Below, one piece after another: positions 10,101 to 19,563 of a stretch of DNA of 64,000 nt (its first letter is position 1; each line of letters begins with the position of its first letter). The position numbers were made by a program, and so were the translations under genes. The notes under the pieces are model-generated. The model saw nothing but the letters and a program-made list of their open reading frames with translations. It did no database searches and was not told the DNA's origin. Source of the DNA: Onchidella celtica (taxonomy: Eukaryota; Mollusca; Gastropoda; Systellommatophora; Onchidiidae); assembly GCA_963931925.1 (NCBI GenBank), contig OZ007570.1:32603295-32667294 (forward strand), in the 5' to 3' direction.

Positions 10101-13100
10101 TCTCTAGGCCACGAGACCTCAGCGCAAGCGTTATTGTCTTCCAGAGCGTACCGTTCAATCTTTCCACTTGCCCATTAGCTCTAGGGTTGTACGGAGCAGT
10201 GCGACTAGTAGCTATACCTTTGTTGTGAAGGAAGGCCTTGAGCTCACTGGACATGAAGTTAGCGCCCCTATCAGAGTGCACATAGGATGGCATTCCAAAC
10301 AGAGAAAAGAGTTGGCAAAAGCATTTGATTATGGTTGAGGCGCTCATATCAGCAGATGGAAAAGCAAAGGGGAAGCGGGAGTACTCATCAATCATTGTCA
10401 GAAGGTACTTGTTCCTCGAGGAAGAAGGCAAAGGCCCCTTAAAATCCACGCTAAGGCGTTCAAAAGGCTGAGTGGCCTTGATAAGGTTAGCATCATTCGA
10501 TTTGTAGAAGGAAGGCTTTAGTTCACAGCAGATTCTACAGTTTGCACACACTCTCTTCACTTCATCTAGTGAATAAGGGAGGTTCCTGCATTTGACGAAA
10601 TGCATCATCCTCGTAACCCCAGGATGGGATAGTGTGTTGTGGAGATCTTGCAGTGCTTCAGCGTTCCAGTTAGCAATAGAACAGTACCCCCTCGAGAGGG
10701 CGTCTGCTGCATGGTTTTCTTTGCCAGGTCTGTATACTACATCATAGCTGTAGCACGACAGTTCAATTCTCCATCTCTGGATTTTGTCATTTTTCACCTT
10801 TCCTTTCTGAGTGTTATTGTACATAAAAGCAACGCTTTTCTGGTTAGTCACAAGTTTGAAATGTTTTCCAAGCAAATAATGTTTCCACTTTCGGAGAGCC
10901 TCCACAATGGCATATGCTTCTTTCTCGACGGATGATTGTTTCCTCACACTATGATTTAGTTTTCTTGAAAAGAAAGCAACCGGTCTCCCATTCTGATTCA
11001 GGGTAGCTGCTATCGCTATGTTTCGTCCACAAGAGGGATATCCTGGTCAATGGTAGTAACAGCAGCATTCTCTATCTCTCTCTTCAGCAGTTCAAAAGCA
11101 CATTTCACTTCCTTTGGTAATGGAAAAGTGTGGTTGATGACAAGACGGTGTATTTTGTCAGAGAAGTTTGGGATCCAAGAAGAGTAGTAGGCAAACATGC
11201 CTGCAACCCGCCGTTGTGATTTTGCGCCATGAGGGTCAGCCAGATCTCGCAGCGGTTGTAATCTGTCAGGGTCAGGTTGGATGCTGCCCTTGGAAACCAG
11301 GAACCCAAGCAGCTTGATTTCTCTGGCAGAAAGGATGCTCTTGTCCTCATTGAAAGTTATGCAGTACTCAGTGGCACACTTCATAAAGTGAGAGAAGTTT
11401 TCATCGTGCTCCTTCTGATTTCTACCGCAGATATTGACATTCTCTAAATATGCGAAAGTGTCTTTGATCTTCTCATTTCTGACGATGCCGTCAATGATGC
11501 GTTGAAAGCAAGCGACTCCATTAGTGACGCCGAATGGAATACGTTTGAACTGGTAGAGGTTTCCACTGGCCTCAAAGGCAGTGTAGAGTTTCTCTTCCTC
11601 CTTTATGGGAATTTGGTGGTAGGCACTGCGAAGGTCTACTGTACTGTACACCTCATATCTCGAGATCTCCTCAATCATCTATCTATTCGAGGAAGAGGAT
11701 ATGCCTCAAGCTGGGTGAAACGATTGATAGTCTGACTATAATCCACCACCATTCTTTTCTTGTGCCGGTCATTTGTTGTCACCAGCACTTGCGCTCTCCA
11801 CGGAGAATCAGAAGGTTCAATCACATCTTCAGCAAGCAGTTTTTGGACTTCAGAGTCTATGAATTGTCTATTTGGTGTAGAGAACCGTCTTGACTTTGTA
11901 GCTATAGGTCTGCAATCGGGAAGCAAGTTCTTGAACGGAGAGGCAGGTTCCACCTTTGCAGCAGTTATGCCACAGACAGAGAATGTAGGCTTTGAAAGTC
12001 ATTTCAAGTCCTTTGTGTTGACCTAGAAAGTCGTGACCCAGTATTAGGTCAGCACACAGTCCTGGTAGAACAGAGAGCTTTATTCCTTGATAAGTCTCGC
12101 CATTATATTCCAGAGTAGCGAAACTATGGCCTTTGGTTGTACTTGAGAGATTCGTGGAAGCCATGGAGATCTCTTTTCTAGACTTGAAGGTCTTGAACTT
12201 CATAGATTGAGCTTTGTCTGCTGAGATAAAACTTTCAGAGCTTCCTGTGTCTATCAGTGCCTTCAGAGGAGTGTCAAAGACCTTGACTTTGATAATGGCT
12301 TTCTGAAGACTTAAGGGGACGGCAGCAGTGAAGGCCGAATTAAGGATGGGATCAGCAGCAGAGGCGAAGTCATTCCGTTTTCCTTTTGATAGACACACCT
12401 TTTGATAATGTCCTTTCTTCCCACATCCTTTGCAAGTTGCCTCTCGAGCAGGGCATTTTGATCGGGGATGCCGTTGAAAACCACAGAAGAAGCATTTGGA
12501 ACTGGTTGCAGCTGATAGTGTATCACTCTCGTCGGTGGATGGAGTGGTGGTACTGCCGCAGGGCACTGATGATAAAGGTGGTACATTGTTATATGTCTGG
12601 GATTGTTTTTCAGCCATTTCTAGTGATCTAGCTTGATCAAAAGCAGTAGACAAGTCTAATGTCTTATTCTCAAGGAGTCTTTGTCTGATTTGATTTGAAG
12701 AGAGGCCACAGATGAAAGCATCTCGGACGAAATCAGCTCTGTTTTTGTCGGCTGAAACAGCTTTGAATTCACACTCCTTTGCAAGAATCTTCAGTCTCTG
12801 TAAGAATTGGTCAAGTGTCTGCCCTGGTTCTTGTTTGGCATTTGCTAAGATGTGCCGAGCGAATATTTCATTTCCAGGTTTAACATAAATATTTTTCAGG
12901 ACTTCCACTGCAGAGGCAAATGTGGGACAGTCGATGATGTATTCATATAGAAAGGGGTCAACAAAGTTTATCAGAAAGTCAAGTTCATCAAGAGTAGGAG
13001 TGGGAAATTGTTGTCGTAGAGATGACAGGAAATTGTTGAAGGTTTGCAGCCAGTGATTCCAACGTTTGGATGCGTCTGTTGTGTTTGGGTCCGCGTTGAA

Positions 13101-16100
13101 CCTCTCAGGTCGGAGAAATCGCTCCATGTTGTAATGTTGAATAAAATGATACGGATAAATGAAATTCAGAAAATCTGAAGTCTGTTTCTAGCCACTTATC
13201 TTGGCTTTATTCAACATTCAACTGAAGTAACTATGATTAGATGCGTGATCTGTAACACAAACAGATAGCGGACAGTCAGACAAACAGATAAAGCAAACAG
13301 TCCATGACGAGCGATGAAAATAATACAAAGCACATAAACATAGCAACATCATAACAGTAATAAGGGCCCTTGGATTTGTTATACCACAATTCCTTGCAGA
13401 ATACACAAATGTGACTGGGTTGACTTTCTGCCGGCAGCCTGTAAAGAGGATTATGGAACGCAATTTCTGCCCACCTTTCTTGATTTTACTGGGCAAAAAT
13501 GGGTCTCTTATTTTTGCCTTTAAAAAGATGGTGAATAAATAATGTTCAAGACTGAATTAATTCCAAAACTGGGATGTCCACGTGACTTATCATCAAAAAT
13601 CGAAGCAGTACACAAAGTTTAAGTAGTCAAAAGTTTTGGGTGCTCATACACTCACCCTCTAACTCCAGTACAGTAAGTCTGGTAGCTGCCCCGTCTCTAT
13701 GAACGGCTGAAGCCAAAAGGCAAAGAGGCGGAAATGATCTATGGAGTATAAGATGGAAGAAGGTAGGCCTTATGTTGACAGCAGGCTACACACTAAACTA
13801 ATGCGCGCAAGCCCAAGGCATGTCAATTCAAATGATGACGTCACGGGCTGATGACATGTATTCTCGATCAGTCATTGACCCAAAGTAACCTCGGAAAGAA
13901 ATTATTTCAAGTCTCCAAATCTAAAAACGAATCCCCACATGTCAAAATGGAAGGCGCCTTCGAAATTTCAGGTAAATCCGAGTTGTATGAGCGGCACTAC
14001 GGCTTGTTAAAACTTGGACAATTTTTTTTTCCTTAAATTAATATAGATTATTCACCAGCAGAGTTCCCGGCGGTGCTCAGAATAATGTGTCTTTATTAAA
14101 TACACTAAACAACCTGTCATCGAGCCAAATAAGTGATATTAACCTTTCCTTGGTGTGAATCAGGACATACTTAATCTTCGGCGACCACCTCGTGTGGTTT
14201 CCGAATAAAATGCACACAAACGTGCAGAGAACTCACGTTGATAATATATAATTTTATATTCGATTTTTTCTCTGCCAATTCGTCGTAGCCGACAAGAATT
14301 GATGGTAAAATAACTGATTGATTTAGTTTATTATCATTATCATTATCATTTCTCCATGATCTACTGTTTTGGGTAATCACATTTCGTCGGACGTGATTCG
14401 CTCAACACCACAGTGACAAGATGGGAGGGTGTACTGCATGGGCGTCAAGCTATTAATTGGACGGGCCTTGCCAGGAAATATTGCAAAATTTGATGACGTG
14501 AAGCAATATTTAGACTATAATTCAATAGTGGAGGTGGGTCGTCTCTCGGTCTTGGGAGAAGGTAGGGGTGGGGGGTTCGAGAGGGTCGTGGCTGTGCAGC
14601 TTCCTATGGGTGCGATTTTAAGTTGTTCCCAGATTGTTAGTTACTGTGTTGTCACACCACGTCAAATTTCATAGGTGGTGAGAATGAAGTGACTAAACGA
14701 TTATAATTTGAATGGATTACACCCAGCATGATAGTTAAAGTAAATCAGTACTTTTTTGTCTTGAAATGTCTTTTAGAATTTAACTACACAGATCTAGTGC
14801 GTAGCTGGTACGATGAAATCAAGAATTTTGACCAGGCTACCATGGAATGCTCTGGTGTGTGCGGCCACTTTACGCAGGTAGGAAAGTTCATAAAATTTCT
14901 TTGGGAAAAGAAATGTATTTTCACTGCGATCCTCTCTAGTGCAAATTTTTCTGTGACACCTATACACTGGTAGGAAAGTTCGTAAAATGTGTTTGGAAGA
15001 AATTTTTGCATATTTCTACTGCATCATTCTGCTATGCTCAGTCTATTGTCTTGCCTCTTCCTAACACGATATGGTCGTTATAGTGTGGACGTGCTTTCTC
15101 CATGTCATAGTCCCAAGTTAGAAACGAACAAATCAAAACAACTCACACAATAAATTCTCAAACTACCAAACTAAAGTAAGCTGCTCCAGCTTTTGGTCAT
15201 TCAGAACCTTCATCAGGCTAGGAGAAACTGGATGAAAATGAAAAGCTTAGATACTTTTAAATGCGTCATTACCAACACGGTTACATCTGTCTTACATCAC
15301 TTTATGAAGATAGGATTAGAGGCCAGAATGCACGTGAGCATACCAGCAACCATCTATTGCTCAAAACATGACTACAGAAAGTTTATTAGATAACGTTGAT
15401 TCAGCATTTACATTCAATATCCCAAAACATAATTATAATCACAATGGACATTGGTACAAAACAATTTGGGTATAATTATATACCTCTTTTCCCCCTGTCT
15501 CTACCGTAGGTTGTCTGGTCTAAGAGTTACAAGTTAGGCTGCGGTATCACAGACAATTCAGGATGTCCCAGTGGTGTAATCTTTTCCTGTAACTATGCTC
15601 CAGCGTAAGTTGGCCTGAATTGCATTAAATCTAGGTTGGTAATGGCGTCAGATAATTATGGTGGCAGCTGAAGACATGGTTCTTGACGACCTTGGTGTAT
15701 TTAATTTTACTGGGAGTCCCTAAAGCCTGAATCCATAGTCACAAATGTATCTAAATGTTTTTATTGCTGTAGATGCTCAGATTGACAGCCTCTGTTCAGG
15801 TCTTTGTTTATGGGGTACCACTACCCTTGGCATTGAACTTGCACCTCTATTTTTCTTGTTTAGTTGTTGTTGTTTCTGTGGTTTTCTTGGCCTTTTTTGC
15901 CCCTAAAAGGGCTTCCAACTGCCTTTGTCCACGTCCTTGTCTTGATCCTCTTTCTTTCGACCTTAGCCCACAAAATGGATCTCCACTGGGCTGCTTTTTT
16001 TTTTTCTTTTCCTTCTTCTGTTTTCTACTAGGCTGCACCGAGGTATAAATAGACAGAACGTTTTCGCATTTTGTAGATTACTGCCAAGTCGTACCTAACT

Positions 16101-19100
16101 GTGTACCCTTGCACAGCCTGTGTTTGGTTCACAACCACTTCATCATGCAAACTTTGAGAAAAGTTCTGTTCAGTACTGCCGTCATTTTTAAAAATACAAT
16201 TTTTGGACAATTTTACAGGAGAGCCAAAAAACTGAATATTGTGACCAAGACAACAAGTTGCACCAGAAGTTATTTTTTACAGGTCAAAGTGATATTTTAC
16301 CGTCTGCTTCAACTCTACATATCGTTTCGTATCGGCTTTAGAGATAATTTAGAAGTTATTATCGAAATTGTATTGTTAAAAATAACGCCTGGTGATGGTT
16401 GCAAATTTAAAAATACAGTATTTTTATGATAACCATTATAACATATCAATTAAAATATCACTAAAAGTACCGTAAATGCCACATACTGCATTTTTCGTAA
16501 GAAAATGCGTAAATAAAGCAAGGTTACATCTTGACAAAAACATCACATATAACTTTCAAATCTCTTTATTTAACTGAAAATACCAACAACGAAGCCTTTT
16601 CTTCAACATAGACGATCAGTATAGGTTAACACATAAAAGTTTTGATTGATCTTAAGCGTATTGCTTTCAAATTCCATAAAACAACTGAAATTTCGAACAA
16701 TGGGGACCTTTTATCCACCAATGGCTGAATCTCTCATTCAGAGGTTAATTGGATTTGCTTAAAGTACAAAACTGGGAAATGAAATAATGAAGAGAGTGAT
16801 GAATAAAAATGATGTATGAGAGTATCTTACTCCGGCAATGCGTGTGTATTTAATTTGTATGCCTGCTTGACAAGATTTAACAGATAGACCTAAATCAAGA
16901 TTTCTGATTGCTGAAAATATAACGTTCAGTCATAGTCAGTAGCCAGATCTTTGCTGGAAGTATTAACAGTCAGATTATGCCAGAACTCGTGTCTGTTCAA
17001 TGGCATGAGTGGCAAGAGTTTGTTAATGATATCAGTTTTCTTGCTTGGGGGCACAACACGTGGCTTTCTCAAACATCTTTCCTCGATCTGAAGCAGGAAA
17101 GACTTCTCCAGGAACTCAAGCCTTGTTTCTTCACCAGCAAATGATGTTTTGTAAAAAAAGACTTTCGCTCCCTCGATGAAAGGCGACAGAAACCATGGAC
17201 GCTAGTTTGGGTCGTTGTTGTAGCTTGTTCAGCACATGGTGGCTCACGCCGGATTGCCAGTCCCGGAAATGATGTGGTTCCATCAAAATGGGTATGCCCT
17301 TTGCCTTTCGCACACAAGAGACGAAGTCATTGAAGTCATATATTTTCCCGAGCCGCTTCATTTCATGTTCTATTCTGGAATGGCAGGCGTCAGCTGACAG
17401 AAAGGTGTGGCCTGGTTGGAAGAATTTGAGGGTGACTTTCTCTGCCTGAACTGCATCGCTGTTCACCAAAACAACAAGCATCGAAAAAAGTGTCCAGTTT
17501 TTATTTTGGCCACTGCAGTTGTCTAACCACAGCACTATTTCATCCTCATCGCGAACTTTCTAGCAAGAATTGATGAAATGCGGATGTTATGTCTTCATTC
17601 TTGCGTGCAGACACACCTTCATGCCACAAAGCAGCAAAATTGGGTTTTCCTTTAGAGACTGCTGCGAATGTCTCGTTGAAAACTGTCAGCCTGCGAGTGA
17701 AAATTGCTGGTTTGAATTGGTCCATACGCGGCAGCATCACTACCTTTTGTAGGTCTGCTGACATGATCAGTTTTCTGGCGGCACCCGAATCTTTCTTGTA
17801 CTTTTGTTGTGCCTCACAGTATTTCTTCTTATGTTGAATGAACTCAGAAATGTCACACACCTCTTCACAAGTGTAAATTCGCTTGTGCAACTCCATCTTT
17901 GAACACATTTCACATTGTTCATGCCCTAAAACATTCATTGATATGTTCATCGCTTTGAAAATTTTTTGGAAGTGGCTGTAAGATAAATATTATCTTAGAT
18001 TAACTGTTTTCAATGTAATGCTTGTGCATTTGTTTAACGGTGATTTCAGGTGGTAAGTACCTGCGCAAAGGAGCATGCTTTCGCCTGTTATGGGAAACGG
18101 TTGGGTTGTAAGTTTCAATATGGGCCTGTACGTCAGCAACGTTGTACACAGGGTTTGATGCTTTTCCTCGCCTGTCTTCCAAAATGGTGTGCGAACGATT
18201 CTGGTCAGATTGTTTTTCTCTAAACATGTGGGTTATCACTATGTCGTTCTTTGGTTTGTAGCCAAGTGTTCCAAAAAAGAAGATTTTGCACACTTCCACT
18301 CTTGTTCCATCCTGTTTCTTTAAAGTATATCTATACGTCGCGGATTTTCTTCCTGGGGCTTTTCTTTTTTGGTGTTGATTTATATAAGAACAGACTCCAT
18401 GATGAACATCTTTTGCGCGCTGTATTCTGGTGCCCAATAACGTTCATTTATCTCTTTTTGCAACGATCCCTGAATCTGCTCGTTGCACTTGAGCTTTCGC
18501 TTGCAGTCGTTGCCGCATCCAGGTCTTACAGCATGAAACAATTTTGTCTTGTTTTCTTTGTTTTCGTTCATGTCGCCGTTCTCCCTTAGATTTTCGCTTT
18601 TTCTGTGGGCAACTGTCACTTTTATTTTGAGTACTCTGGCCTGTGTCTTGGGAGATTCCTTGTGTTGAAGATGATGGAATGCCTGCATTATCTGCACTGC
18701 ATGTGCCACCAACAGGCTGGGTGTCTGTGTCCTTCAATGTGGGTTTGGACTTCTTGCGAGGAGTGCGCTTGGGCGATGGATCGCTTTCATCGGAACTCGA
18801 GGCGAAATCATCTTTCGAAGGTTCCCAGGTAGCATCTCTATCGCTGTTGTCAAGCTCGTCATCTGATTAGTGAATATTCCAGTTTGATTTCAGTGCAGCA
18901 ATACGTTGGATTTTTTGTTGAGCACGTTGACGCTGTGCGTTTACTTGAAAGTTCAACGCTTGCAATTCACTCAAGTTTATGTCCATAGAGTCATCAAAGT
19001 CGTCGCCGCTATTCATCTGCAAAGTAGACGAATAGATTAATTACTGATAAGATGCGTGCTCCTGCAACTTTGTGAATTATTCATTTTCATTTGAATTTGA

Positions 19101-19529
19101 GTTTAATGTCCCTCCTTGCGCAGAATATGTTACTTGAGCGAAAAGGCTATCTAGACATGTTAACATGCTGCCACACATGTGACATACGTCAATATAGGTG
19201 AGCAAAAGCTCGGGGGGAGGGAGAGCCCTAAGATGACAGTTTTAAGAGAAAATAAGTATTAGGCGGACCAAGGTTGTAGTGCCTAGTTAGTGCTCAGGAA
19301 AGCAAAGCGGGAGTGAAAGAAGGAACAAAGAAAAATGATCAAGATGAGACTAGAACCCGCGACCTCTGCTACGGCACCCGTCGCCCTGCCAAGAAGAAAA
19401 CAGATCGCTTAACCGTTCGGCAACTCCGTCTTTCAAAAAAAGAAACATGTGACATACGCATCCTATGCAGCCATAGTGATACTAACACCAAACCTAGCAG
19501 TCCTAGCTGCTCGTTTGTGTCAGGTGCCT

Positions 19530-19563
<34 letters not shown>

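Larger units (their letters stand above)
8406..13127 (-). pseudogene. gag-pol polyprotein of Ty3/gypsy copy B, several breaks
   Basis: The reading order is the same as in copy A: gag with two zinc knuckles, protease (LIDTGSSES), reverse transcriptase, RNase H, HHCC finger and integrase, then an integrase C-terminal part at 9502-9942. Breaks relative to copy A are an 8-bp deletion near 11990, a 1-bp deletion near 11680, a 13-bp deletion near 11020, and a TAG stop at 10090-10092 where copy A has a Trp codon. The solo LTR at 8435-9501 then splits the tail. If the LTR and one ATAAG are ignored, the frame ends at a TGA at 8406-8408. The active-site box reads YLEN instead of YxDD. The copy cannot make a full polyprotein. 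Confidence 0.9.
8031..13356 (-). mobile_element. Ty3/gypsy LTR retrotransposon copy B, in CAP intron 2
   Basis: A complete element of 5326 bp, including a nested solo LTR. It is bounded by 210-bp LTRs with TG/CA ends and by a perfect 5-bp target-site duplication GTAAT (8026-8030 and 13357-13361). A purine-rich tract on the minus strand lies just inside the left LTR. Its orientation is opposite to the host CAP gene. It is closely related to copy A at 1-3420. Confidence 0.95.

Noticed and set aside
19345..19440. A functional tRNA gene
   Set aside because: A- and B-box-like parts exist but stems do not pair well and it lies inside a transposon; a SINE relic is more likely.
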